Below are positions 18,575 to 26,753 of a DNA stretch of 64,000 bases, in pieces. Each line of letters begins with the position of its first letter. Position 1 is the first letter of the stretch. Where the stretch lies: positions 108,192 through 172,191 of the forward strand of contig NZ_CABVHJ010000003.1 in assembly GCF_902497745.1 (NCBI RefSeq), given 5' to 3'. Made by a program: the position numbers and the translations under genes. Below the pieces are notes generated by a model. That model saw only the letters and a program-made list of their open reading frames with translations, did no database searches and was not told the origin of the DNA. The DNA comes from Pseudomonas fluorescens. GTDB lineage: Bacteria > Pseudomonadota > Gammaproteobacteria > Pseudomonadales > Pseudomonadaceae.

Positions 18575-18660
18575 TCTTCGCGAGCAAGCTCGCTCCCACA
18601 TTGGACGGGGTGCTTGCTCAAGAAACGCGATCCCCTGTGGGAGCGAGCTTGCTCGCGAAG
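18575..18660. repeat. REP doublet inside the cob operon (cobB/bluB junction), CTTG variant
   Basis: Inverted cores separated by about 43 bases. One arm lies within the 3' end of cobB and the other directly in front of the bluB ribosome-binding site. Confidence 0.93.
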
Positions 18661-19967
18661 GCGGCCTCACGGTCTGGCGCAAACAACGCGGCAATCGCAG
18701 TCGGATTCGACGGAAAATAGAAGTGCACATAAGAAGCCGTCATCCGCCCTTCCCGATAAACCGCCTCAGCACCGCGCCCGCCATTCGGGCTCAAGCCACG
18801 GGCAATCGGCGTCAGTTCGGTGGTGGTCAGGGAATGATGATAAGTGTGCCCACGCAGCGAGCCCTCCGGCAGATCGACCGCTTGCAACGCCAACGCCGCC
18901 AGACGCTTCTGCATCACCGCATCGCCCTTAAGCAGGCCGACCAGTTCGGCGCGAGTGCCTTCAACGTCCGTCAGCGAATCGAGCAGATACAGCATCCCGC
19001 CACATTCAGCGAGCAACGGTTTACCCGCTGCATGATGCGCGCGAATCGCTTCAACCATCGCGGTGTTCTGCGCCAGCGCAACGTGGTGCAACTCCGGATA
19101 ACCACCGGGCAGATACACGCTGTCCGCTTCAGGTAATTGCGTGTCACGGATCGGCGAGAAGAAACTCAACTCGGCGCCCATCGCCCGCAACAGATCGAGA
19201 CTCGCGCCGTAGGTGAAGGCAAACGCTTCATCACGGGCGACGGCGATTCGTACATTCTTCAGCAGTGGCTCGACAGCGATGATGTCAGGCGCGGCGAACT
19301 CAACCGCCGGTGGCAGCGCTACCTCACAGCTGCTGGCGAGAGCGTCGGCAGCGGCGTCGAGACGCACATCGAGGTCATTCAGTTCGCTGGCCTGGACCAG
19401 GCCGAGATGGCGGCTCGGCAGTTCGATACCGGTCTCGCGGGACAGTGCGCCGTACCAGCGCAAACCTTCAGTAAGGCTACCTTCGAGCAATTGCGCATGA
19501 CGCAAGGTGCCGACACGATTGGCCAACACGCCGGCAAACGGCAGGTCCGGCTGATACTTCGCCAAGCCCAGTGCCAGCGCACCAAAGGTCTGCGCCATCG
19601 CCGTTCCGTCAATCACCCCGAGCACTGGCACACCGAAGTGCCGCGCCAGATCAGCGCTGGATGGCGTGCCGTCGAACAGACCCATCACGCCTTCAATCAG
19701 AATCAGATCCGCCTCGGCGGCGGTTTCCCACAACAGACGACGACTTTCCTGCTCGCCGACCATCCACATATCCAATTGATACACCGGCGCACCGCTGGCG
19801 CGCTCGAGAATCATCGGGTCGAGAAAGTCCGGGCCGCATTTGAACACGCGCACCTTGCGCCCCTGATTGCGATGCAAACGGGCGAGCGCGGCGGTGACGG
19901 TAGTCTTGCCCTGACCGGAGGCCGGCGCGGCGATAAGTACCGCCGGGCAGTGACGTGGTTGATTCAA
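18618..19967 (-). CDS. cobB: cobyrinic acid a,c-diamide synthase with REP-encoded C-terminus
   Basis: CobB amidates the a and c side chains of (hydrogeno)cobyrinic acid using ATP and glutamine. The P-loop PASGQGKTT lies at residues 14-22. The C-terminal amidotransferase domain has the nucleophile in AECGGMLYL and the His in HTYHHSLT. The start is a TTG overlapping the cobO stop (TTGA); the P-loop so close to the N-terminus and the lack of a nearby ATG support it. After the usual family end (YVHFYFPSNPTAIAALF) the last residues, AAFASKLAPTGDRVS, are translated from the REP arm, a lineage-specific extension. Confidence 0.95.
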   Translation of the reverse strand: MNQPRHCPAVLIAAPASGQGKTTVTAALARLHRNQGRKVRVFKCGPDFLDPMILERASGAPVYQLDMWMVGEQESRRLLWETAAEADLILIEGVMGLFDGTPSSADLARHFGVPVLGVIDGTAMAQTFGALALGLAKYQPDLPFAGVLANRVGTLRHAQLLEGSLTEGLRWYGALSRETGIELPSRHLGLVQASELNDLDVRLDAAADALASSCEVALPPAVEFAAPDIIAVEPLLKNVRIAVARDEAFAFTYGASLDLLRAMGAELSFFSPIRDTQLPEADSVYLPGGYPELHHVALAQNTAMVEAIRAHHAAGKPLLAECGGMLYLLDSLTDVEGTRAELVGLLKGDAVMQKRLAALALQAVDLPEGSLRGHTYHHSLTTTELTPIARGLSPNGGRGAEAVYREGRMTASYVHFYFPSNPTAIAALFAPDREAAFASKLAPTGDRVS

Positions 19968-20575
19968 AGTTCGACGCCTTTCTGCGCTTTGATGCCGGCC
20001 TGGAAGGCGTGTTTGAGCATGCCCATTTCAGTCACGGTGTCGCCCATTTCAATCATTTCCGGCTTGGCCGCGCGACCGGTGACGATCACGTGCTGCATCG
20101 GCGGACGCGCCTGCAAATCGCTGAGCACCTGATCGAGATCGAGGTAGCCGTGCTTGAGGGCGATGTTCAATTCGTCGAGCACCACCAGCCCGATCGACGG
20201 ATCGCGCAGCAGTTCGCGGGAGACGGCCCACGCCGCTTCGGCAGCGGCGATGTCGCGCTGACGATCCTGGGTTTCCCAAGTGAAGCCTTCGCCCATCACG
20301 TGGAAGCGCACCTGCTCGGGGAAGCGGCGGAAAAACAATTCTTCGCCGGTGCTGTTACGGCCCTTGATGAACTGCACCACGCCGCACTGCATGCCGTGGC
20401 CCATGGCGCGGGCGAGCATGCCGAACGCCGAGCTGCTTTTGCCTTTGCCGTTGCCGGTCAGCACCAGCACCAGGCCACACTCGTCAGGCGAGTTGGCGAT
20501 GCGTTCGTCGATCACGGCTTTTTTGCGCTGCATACGCGCCAGATGGCGTTCGTCGCGCTCGGGGGAATCAGTCAT
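19964..20575 (-). CDS. cobO: cob(I)yrinic acid a,c-diamide adenosyltransferase
   Basis: CobO (BtuR/CobA type) transfers the adenosyl group of ATP to the reduced corrinoid. The 203-aa protein carries the P-loop TGNGKGKSSS near residue 41, followed by AFGMLARAMGHGM and, later, VVLDELNIALKHGYLD, all family hallmarks. The start is ATG 20575 with GGAGAG upstream; the longer frame runs back into riboswitch RNA. It is the first gene of the operon, about 90 bases after the cobalamin riboswitch, so transcription of the whole operon should fall when adenosylcobalamin is plentiful. Confidence 0.97.
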   Translation of the reverse strand: MTDSPERDERHLARMQRKKAVIDERIANSPDECGLVLVLTGNGKGKSSSAFGMLARAMGHGMQCGVVQFIKGRNSTGEELFFRRFPEQVRFHVMGEGFTWETQDRQRDIAAAEAAWAVSRELLRDPSIGLVVLDELNIALKHGYLDLDQVLSDLQARPPMQHVIVTGRAAKPEMIEMGDTVTEMGMLKHAFQAGIKAQKGVEL

Positions 20576-20629
20576 GGGGAGCTCTCCGTTGAGGCTGGAT
20601 AACGGCGGGCAGGCACAAGAATAGACGGC

Positions 20630-20659
20630 AAAAAGCCTGGCATCGCCCACCGTGATGCC
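20630..20659 (-). terminator. terminator of the cobalamin riboswitch
   Basis: On the minus strand GGCATC and GATGCC form a hairpin followed by AGGC and five T. It lies between the riboswitch aptamer and cobO, as expected for ligand-controlled attenuation. Confidence 0.7.
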
Positions 20660-20664
20660 GCTGG

Positions 20665-20872
20665 ATGGATCAGGCCGGTCTCCGGGCTCATGAGCGGCGT
20701 TGGCCTGACTGCGCGCCTTCCCGCTTCTTTCGAGGCAGTGGCTCAAGGCGCAGTTTTCACTCATTTACCGTTGCGGGGGCAGCGCCGGGATCGTGGTAGT
20801 TCTTCGCTTGAAGACAACCCTCACCGGCTTCCCTGTTTCACTCTGTCGACGCAGGTCACAGAGCACCTGAAA
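20665..20872 (-). ncRNA. cobalamin riboswitch
   Basis: Read on the minus strand, the B12 element is complete: a 5' stem (CAGGTGCTCTGTGACCTG), GGGAAGCCGGTG, the core CGCTGCCCCCGCAACGGTAA, the B12 box GCCACTG, a second GGGAAGG and the 3' closing block GAGCCCGGAGACCGGCC. These match the consensus in order and spacing. It precedes cobO, and a terminator follows directly, suggesting transcriptional attenuation by adenosylcobalamin. Confidence 0.97.
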
Positions 20873-21048
20873 CAAGCCGCGAAGGTTAGAGGGTTGGGGG
20901 TGGAGCGTCAATTAAAGAGGCGGCCATCGGGCGAATAACTGCCGCCGATCAATTATCTGCCGCCAATCTTGTGCCACACTGATACAAGTGATATCAAAGA
21001 GCCATGCTTTTCCCGAAAAGCCTACCACAACAATAAAGGATGATGACG

Positions 21049-21633
21049 ATGCAAGGCATGATCATCAGCAACCCGCGCCTGGAATTCCTGCGCCCGGTGC
21101 TTGAACGCTGGTTTGACTGTATCGACCGTTACAACGCCGTGCGCGGCGACAGCGACACCCCTTACTGGCACGACGAGAAAGCCAATCTCGGATTGCTCTC
21201 GGCGGCGGCCTGGATGGCCGAGCTGGTCACTTTGAACGACACTGTCACGCGCAAACAGAATGAAGAAGGCGAGCGCAATGCCCGCGCGGATCTGCTCCTC
21301 GCCGGCGCCGAAGACCGCGCCTTTATCCAGGCCACCCAGCGCTGGCCAAAGGTTACCAACCTCAACCTGACCCAAGCCCTGCTCGACATCACCAACGACG
21401 CCAAACGCATCAGTTATGCCAGCGACCTCAAGCTCGGCTGCCTGTTTGTCGCGCCGCAAAAAGCCCAGCACAGCGCCAGCCCCGAAGAGCTGCAGGACAT
21501 GGTCGACGACCTGCAAAAGGAACACACTTGCGCTGTCGCCTGGTATTTCCCTTACGCCTATCGCAAATTGCGCAGCGAAGCAGGCAACTATCACCCGGGC
21601 ATTGCCGTGCTGTTCAAGGAAGCCCGCGGCTGA
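21049..21633 (+). CDS. conserved hypothetical protein (194 aa)
   Basis: A soluble protein with no signal peptide or membrane span, rich in amphipathic helices. It begins MQGMIISNPRLEFLRPVLERW, has an LSAAAWMAEL helix near 50 and charged segments (RKQNEEGERNARAD). A conserved-looking pattern HPGIAVLFKEARG ends it. Three ATG codons (21040, 21043, 21049) compete; AAAGGA nine bases before the last one decides the start. I know it as a conserved Pseudomonas protein but cannot assign a family or function. It is transcribed away from the cob operon from a shared intergenic region. Confidence 0.85.
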   Translation: MQGMIISNPRLEFLRPVLERWFDCIDRYNAVRGDSDTPYWHDEKANLGLLSAAAWMAELVTLNDTVTRKQNEEGERNARADLLLAGAEDRAFIQATQRWPKVTNLNLTQALLDITNDAKRISYASDLKLGCLFVAPQKAQHSASPEELQDMVDDLQKEHTCAVAWYFPYAYRKLRSEAGNYHPGIAVLFKEARG

Positions 21634-21699
21634 GCAGTTGAACCATCGGGCTTGCGCCCTCGTCTATGATTAGGAATGCATTCATAGGGAAGATCAGCA

Positions 21700-23013
21700 A
21701 TGCGCAAGCCCCAGCTCGTTTTTGTCATCGCCTTCGCCGGAGGGCTCGCCGCCTGCGGTGAAACCTCCAGCCTGCAAGTCTCCGACGGCACCGGCCCGTC
21801 ACCGAAACTGCCCGAACCGAACAAGACCCTGATCCCGACGGTGAACATCGCCCCGGCGATCGGTTGGCCCGAGGGCGGCAAACCGACCGCGGCCGCCGGC
21901 ACTCAGGTCGCAGCATTCGCCGAAGGCCTCGATCATCCGCGCTGGCTCTATGTGCTGCCCAACGGCGACGTTCTGGTGGCGGAAACCAACGCCCCGCCGA
22001 AGCCTGATGACAGCAGCGGCATTCGTGGCTGGGTGATGAAGAAAGTCATGGGTAAAGCTGGCGCGGGCGTGCCGAGCCCGAATCGCATCACTTTGCTGCG
22101 TGACGCCGATCACGATGGCGTCGCTGAGACGCGCACGGTGTTCCTGCAAAACCTCAACTCACCTTTCGGTATGACGCTGGTCGGCAACGACCTGTACGTC
22201 GCCGATACTGATCGCCTGCTGCGCTTCAACTACGAACCCGGCGCGACCGAGATCAAGTCGCAGCCAATCAAAGTTGTCGATTTGCCCGGCGGCACGCTGA
22301 ATCACCACTGGACCAAAAACGTCATTGCCAGCAAGGACGGCAGCAAGCTGTACGTCACGGTCGGCTCGAACAGCAACGTCGGCGAAAATGGTCTGGATAA
22401 AGAAGAAGGCCGCGCGGCGATCTGGGAAGTCGATCGGGCGACCGGTAATCACCGCATCTTCGCCTCAGGCATCCGCAACCCCAATGGCCTGGCCTGGGAG
22501 CCGAAAAGTGGCGCGCTGTGGACAGCAGTGAATGAGCGCGACGAGATCGGCAGTGATCTGGTGCCGGACTACATCACCTCTGTGAAGGATGGCGGTTTCT
22601 ATGGCTGGCCGTTCAGTTACTACGGTCAGCATGTCGATGTGCGTGTGTCGCCACAAAAGCCTGAGCTGGTGGCCAAAGCCATTGCCCCGGATTACGCCGT
22701 CGGACCGCACACTGCGTCTTTGGGCCTGACGTTCGCTGAGGGCAACAACCTTCCGGCGCAGTTCAAGGAAGGTGCCTTTATCGGCCAGCACGGCTCGTGG
22801 AACCGCAAACCGCACAGTGGCTACAAAGTGATTTTCGTGCCGTTTACCGGCGGCAAGCCGAGCGGCAAACCGGTGGATGTCCTGACCGGCTTCCTCGACA
22901 AGGACGAGAATGCATTGGGCCGGCCAGTGGGCGTGGTGATCGATCAGCAGGGTGGTCTGCTGGTGGCGGATGATGTTGGTAACAAGGTGTGGCGAGTCTC
23001 AGCCACGAAGTGA
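21700..23013 (+). CDS. PQQ-dependent sugar dehydrogenase-like lipoprotein (sorbosone dehydrogenase family)
   Basis: A 437-aa beta-propeller quinoprotein. A lipoprotein signal peptide ends LAAC with the lipidated Cys19, so it is anchored in a periplasm-facing membrane. Propeller features include [62 protein letters not shown] and GQHGSWNR. These match the sorbosone/aldose-sugar dehydrogenase family, which oxidises sugars with PQQ and passes electrons to the respiratory chain. Linked PQQ or cytochrome genes are absent here. The substrate cannot be read from the sequence. Confidence 0.88.
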   Translation: MRKPQLVFVIAFAGGLAACGETSSLQVSDGTGPSPKLPEPNKTLIPTVNIAPAIGWPEGGKPTAAAGTQVAAFAEGLDHPRWLYVLPNGDVLVAETNAPPKPDDSSGIRGWVMKKVMGKAGAGVPSPNRITLLRDADHDGVAETRTVFLQNLNSPFGMTLVGNDLYVADTDRLLRFNYEPGATEIKSQPIKVVDLPGGTLNHHWTKNVIASKDGSKLYVTVGSNSNVGENGLDKEEGRAAIWEVDRATGNHRIFASGIRNPNGLAWEPKSGALWTAVNERDEIGSDLVPDYITSVKDGGFYGWPFSYYGQHVDVRVSPQKPELVAKAIAPDYAVGPHTASLGLTFAEGNNLPAQFKEGAFIGQHGSWNRKPHSGYKVIFVPFTGGKPSGKPVDVLTGFLDKDENALGRPVGVVIDQQGGLLVADDVGNKVWRVSATK

Positions 23014-23036
23014 TGTTGAATGTGACCTGAAACAAC

Positions 23037-23125
23037 TGTGGGAGCGAGCCTGCTCGCGAATGCATAGTGTCAGCCTCCATTGAGTTGTCTGATACACCGC
23101 TTTCGCGAGCAGGCTCGCTCCCACA
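23037..23125. repeat. REP doublet, CCTG variant, arms outward
   Basis: TGTGGGAGCGAGCCTGCTCGCG and its complement enclose about 45 bases between two convergent genes. The arm polarity is opposite to the doublet at 3479-3546. Confidence 0.92.
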
Positions 23126-23146
23126 CTAGAACGGCTGCGATTTTTA

Positions 23147-23683
23147 CTACGGGTTATGCGCCAGATGCTCCGGCTGCAACACCCGCTTGGCACTCAGATA
23201 AGCCTTCTGCCAATACGCCTTCGACAGACTGTCCAGCTTCACCGTGCCACCGGTGGCCGGTGCGTGCACAAAGCGCCCTTCTCCGACGTAGATCCCCGCA
23301 TGACTGACCTGCGAGCCGCCATTGGTGGCGAAGAAAATCAGGTCGCCAGTCTGCAAACCTTCTTTGCCAACGTTCGGCGCCTGCATGACGATCATTTCGC
23401 GCGTGGAGCGTGGCAGTGAAATCCCCGCCGCATCACGGTAGACAAACCCGATCAGCCCACTGCAATCAAAACCCGAATCCGGCGTGTTGCCGCCCCAGCG
23501 ATAAGGCGTGCCGACCAGGCCAAGCGCGCGAAACAGCACGTCTTCAGCAGCCGGCGAAAAAGCCTGAGAGGGGCCGAACACGACCGGCGCGCGAACCACC
23601 GGCGCAGGTGGCGGTGTGCGACTGGCGCAGGCGCTGAGCAGCGCTACGCAGAGCATCAATGTGAGGCGGGCCGACATCGTCAT
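23147..23683 (-). CDS. NlpC/P60 family lipoprotein (peptidoglycan endopeptidase)
   Basis: A 178-aa lipoprotein with lipobox LLSAC (Cys19) and a C-terminal NlpC/P60 cysteine peptidase domain. The catalytic Cys lies in GFDCSGLIGFVY, the His in SHAGIYVGEGRFVHAP, and RSTREM lies between as in Spr/MepS. The family cleaves peptide crosslinks or stems in peptidoglycan. I chose ATG 23683 (AGGA ten bases upstream); ATG 23677 is possible. It follows, on the same strand, a second protein of the same type, from which a terminator separates it. Confidence 0.92.
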   Translation of the reverse strand: MTMSARLTLMLCVALLSACASRTPPPAPVVRAPVVFGPSQAFSPAAEDVLFRALGLVGTPYRWGGNTPDSGFDCSGLIGFVYRDAAGISLPRSTREMIVMQAPNVGKEGLQTGDLIFFATNGGSQVSHAGIYVGEGRFVHAPATGGTVKLDSLSKAYWQKAYLSAKRVLQPEHLAHNP

Positions 23684-23734
23684 AAGCAGAACATCCTGAT
23701 CTGGCTGCGGCTTTTTCTGCCGATGGACAGAAAA

Positions 23735-23767
23735 GAAAACCGCCTGCGTGAGCACGCAGGCGGTTTG
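23735..23767 (-). terminator. terminator between the two NlpC/P60 genes
   Basis: A near-perfect stem AAACCGCCTGCGTG/CGCAGGCGGTTT with a short loop. On the minus strand it is followed by TTCTTTT. Confidence 0.82.
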
Positions 23768-23902
23768 CCATCAATATAGATTCAGGATTCTAGCGGCTAC
23801 GCGGCAAACTTCAAGTAAGACTTTAACTTCACCTTGTAAAGTATACGTCTACTCCGTTGCCGGAAGCCCGATTGTCGCCGCGAACGCAGCGACAACGGAG
23901 GA

Positions 23903-24520
23903 TTACTTGCGAGCAGTGACTACAGTCGGAGCGTTGGCCAATGCGCGTTTCGCTTCGATGAAAGTCTTGCTCCAGTAGCTGTCACCCAGGCTGTCGATGC
24001 GAACACCGCCGCTGCGACGACTGCTGGAGTGGATGAACTGGTTGTCACCGAGGTAGATCCCGGCGTGACTGACACGACCGCGACGACCGTTGGTGGCGAA
24101 GAACAGCAAATCGCCCGGCTCAAGGTTGCTGCGCGAGACCAGTGGCGCATCGACGTTGATCATTTCGCGAGTCGAGCGCGGCAGGTTCATGCCGGCTTCT
24201 TCGCGGAACAGGTAGCCGATGAAACCGCTGCAATCGAAACCGGCTTCAGAGGTACCGCCGAAACGGTAACGGGTACCGATCAGGGACATGCCGCGCTCGA
24301 GGATGCTGTCGGCCAGAACAGGAAGCTGATAAGGCTTCTTGCCATTGAATTCATTGAGTTCTTTTTCGGTGTCCAGCTCTTCCTGGTAAATAACGGAAGA
24401 CTGGGCCGTGGCAGAATTTTTAACCTGTTGAGGCTGCTCTTGAACTGGAGAATGAGCAGCGCAACCGTACAACAGGGTGACGAGTGCGAGAGGCACGAGG
24501 GGTGCGAAGCGCTTTAGCAT
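23903..24520 (-). CDS. NlpC/P60 family lipoprotein (MepS/Spr-like)
   Basis: A 205-aa paralogue of the downstream gene. The signal peptide ends LLYGC (Cys20). A linker rich in Gln, Glu and Ser precedes the NlpC/P60 domain with the catalytic Cys in GFDCSGFIGYLF and His in SHAGIYLGDNQFIHS. It resembles E. coli MepS, which opens crosslinks to allow wall growth. A longer frame to 24592 would put extra residues before the signal peptide, so ATG 24520 is preferred despite a weak ribosome-binding site. The pair probably arose by tandem duplication, with the linker region diverging most. Confidence 0.92.
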   Translation of the reverse strand: MLKRFAPLVPLALVTLLYGCAAHSPVQEQPQQVKNSATAQSSVIYQEELDTEKELNEFNGKKPYQLPVLADSILERGMSLIGTRYRFGGTSEAGFDCSGFIGYLFREEAGMNLPRSTREMINVDAPLVSRSNLEPGDLLFFATNGRRGRVSHAGIYLGDNQFIHSSSRRSGGVRIDSLGDSYWSKTFIEAKRALANAPTVVTARK

Positions 24521-24734
24521 GGGCACGACCGTGGCTGATAGTTGTAAAGAAGCCGAGACTATGCCCGCTATCAACCTCATTTGCAAATTCAATCGATCTT
24601 TTTGTGACTTCTCGGTTTCTCGTTTACATCTAAGCGCTTAAGCCCATTTGAATCGATACGCGGCCTGCACACCCTGCAGGAAAGCGGATTTTCTGGCGCC
24701 TGAAATATGCCGAGACACGCTGAAAGCCGCGCCG

Positions 24735-25439
24735 TTACCAGCCTAGCGTTTCTTTCAGAAAGGGAATTGTCAGCTTGCGTTGAGCCTGCAAAGAGGCCTG
24801 ATCGAGCTGTTCAAGCAAATCAAACAGCGCACTCATGCTGCGGGTGCCGCGAGTCAGAATAAAATGCCCGACCTCATCGGTCAGGTGCAGACCGCGACGC
24901 GACGCGCGCAATTGCAAGGCGCGCAATTTGTCTTCATCGGAAAGCGGACGCATCTGGAAAATCAGCGCCAGCGTCAGGCGCGATTTCAAGTCAGCCAGTT
25001 TGACCGGCAATTCACGCGGAGAAGTGGAAGCGGCAATCAGCAAGCGCCGACCGCTGTCACGCAGACGGTTGAACAGATGAAACATCGCCTCTTCCCAGTC
25101 AGCCTTGCCGGCGATCACCTGCAAGTCATCCAGGCAAACCAGTTCGTACTGTTCAAGGTTATCGAGGATTTCGACGCCGCGATCCATCAACTCGGCCAAC
25201 GGCAAGTACACCGCCGGCTCGCCCATCTGCTCGAATCGCAGACACGCCGCCTGCAACAGATGCGTACGCCCTACGCCGTGCTTGCCCCACAGGTAGATCA
25301 GGCTTTCTGTCCAACCGGCGTCGGCTTCGCATAGACGCTCGACATAGCCGAGTGCAGCGGCATTGGCGCCTGGGTAGTAGTTGATGAAGGTGGCGTCGTC
25401 ACGCAGACGCACACCTAGGGGCAGCTGAATCGGTTTCAT
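24735..25439 (-). CDS. hda: DnaA regulatory inactivator Hda
   Basis: Hda, with the DNA-loaded sliding clamp, stimulates hydrolysis of DnaA-bound ATP and so prevents re-initiation. The 234-aa protein begins MKPIQLPLG, whose QLPL matches the clamp-binding motif of Hda. The rest is a DnaA-like AAA+ domain: a Walker A-like WGKHGVGRTHLLQA, Walker B LVCLDDLQ, sensor I IAASTSPREL and an arginine-finger region SRLTLALI. Length is normal. It lies downstream of a PerM-family gene on the same strand. Confidence 0.95.
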   Translation of the reverse strand: MKPIQLPLGVRLRDDATFINYYPGANAAALGYVERLCEADAGWTESLIYLWGKHGVGRTHLLQAACLRFEQMGEPAVYLPLAELMDRGVEILDNLEQYELVCLDDLQVIAGKADWEEAMFHLFNRLRDSGRRLLIAASTSPRELPVKLADLKSRLTLALIFQMRPLSDEDKLRALQLRASRRGLHLTDEVGHFILTRGTRSMSALFDLLEQLDQASLQAQRKLTIPFLKETLGW

Positions 25440-25645
25440 GCTGACTGAACAGTTCTCAAGGAACCGTTAGTGGCCTCTGTGTAAAGTTTGCGAAGTTTAT
25501 ACCCGTGAAGCTGAGCGCACAATGCGACAGAGTCCAAGCAAAATCAAAGGTTTGCGTTAACACGCTGGTTTTATGGCAGATTCTTTGGCGCCAGCGCCTG
25601 CAGGACGCGGGCCAACCCGGCTATTCGCCGGGCCGCCCCGCCCGA

Positions 25646-26719
25646 TTACAACTCCGGTTCGTCCATACCGCTATAAATGTCAGAGTCCTTGTACAAATCG
25701 TGCACATGGCGCACCAGCACCATGATCACCGCCGCCACTGGCAACGCCAGCAACACGCCGGTGAAACCGAACAGCTCGCCGCCGGCCAGAATCGCAAAGA
25801 TCACCGCCACCGGGTGCAGACCGATACGATCGCCCACCAGCAACGGTGTCAGCACCATGCCTTCCAGCGCCTGACCGACCATGAACACCGCGACGATCCC
25901 GACCATCGGGTACAGGTCGCCACCGAACTGGAACAACCCGGCAATCAGCGCCGCGCCAATACCAATCACGAAGCCCATGTACGGCACGATCGCCGCCAGA
26001 CCCGCGATCAGACCGATCAATAGCCCCAATTCCAGCCCGACAATCATCAGGCCCGCTGCGTAGATCACGCCCAGCGCCACCATCACCAACAACTGACCGC
26101 GAACAAACGCGCCCAGTACCTCATGACATTCGCCGGCCAGCGATACGATGGTCTCTTCCCGATCACGCGGCAGCAGGCTGCGGATCTTGGCCATCATCAC
26201 GTCCCAGTCGCGCAGCAAGTAGAAACTTACCACCGGGATCAATACCAGATTCGCAAGCAGACCGATCAGCGCCAGGCTCGATGCCGTGGCCTGGCTCAGC
26301 ACCACACTGACGATGTCGGTGGTCTGGCCCATGTGTTCGCTGATCGCCGCTTTGACCTTGTCGAACTTCCAGAAACCATCCGACAGCCCCAGCTTCGCCT
26401 GCGCCCACGGCAACGCCGTGTGTTGCAGCCAGTCGAGCATTTGCGGCGCCAGTTCGTACAAACGCAGTAACTGCTTGGCGAGCATCGGCACCAACACCAG
26501 CAGCAACGCCGTGACGATCAACGTGAACAAGGCAAACACCGCGATCACGCCCCAGGTTCGCGACAAACCGAGCCGCTCCAGGCGATCCACCAGCGGGTCG
26601 AACAGATAAGCCAGCAGCAGCGCCACCAGAAACGGCGTAAGGATCGGGTGCAGCAACCATACAAATGCGCAAAGCAGGACAACCCCACCGAGCCAGAACC
26701 AACGCCGCGTATCGGCCAT
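25646..26719 (-). CDS. AI-2E/PerM family membrane transporter
   Basis: A 357-aa inner-membrane protein with about eight hydrophobic spans. It begins with a Trp/Phe-rich helix pair, has the family segment LVDRLERLGLSRTWGV near residue 45 and the conserved C-terminal block MVLTPLLVGDRIGLHPVAVIFAILAGGELFGF, written here in parts: LTPLLVGDRIGLHP then GGELFGFTGVLLALP. The family includes TqsA-type exporters and proteins whose substrate is unknown. AGGAG stands six bases before ATG. It follows the DUF2066 gene by 34 bases and is probably co-transcribed with it. Confidence 0.92.
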   Translation of the reverse strand: MADTRRWFWLGGVVLLCAFVWLLHPILTPFLVALLLAYLFDPLVDRLERLGLSRTWGVIAVFALFTLIVTALLLVLVPMLAKQLLRLYELAPQMLDWLQHTALPWAQAKLGLSDGFWKFDKVKAAISEHMGQTTDIVSVVLSQATASSLALIGLLANLVLIPVVSFYLLRDWDVMMAKIRSLLPRDREETIVSLAGECHEVLGAFVRGQLLVMVALGVIYAAGLMIVGLELGLLIGLIAGLAAIVPYMGFVIGIGAALIAGLFQFGGDLYPMVGIVAVFMVGQALEGMVLTPLLVGDRIGLHPVAVIFAILAGGELFGFTGVLLALPVAAVIMVLVRHVHDLYKDSDIYSGMDEPEL

Positions 26720-26753
26720 GTACCACTCCTGTTGCTTCTATATAAGGAAAGAC

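Noticed and set aside
18571..18621. N-terminal extension of BluB (QCGSELAREEA...)
   Set aside because: It is REP-derived sequence; the ATG at 18570 with its own AGAGG gives the normal family start.
20576..20764. N-terminal extension of CobO
   Set aside because: It would translate the riboswitch RNA; ATG 20575 has a good Shine-Dalgarno and matches the family.
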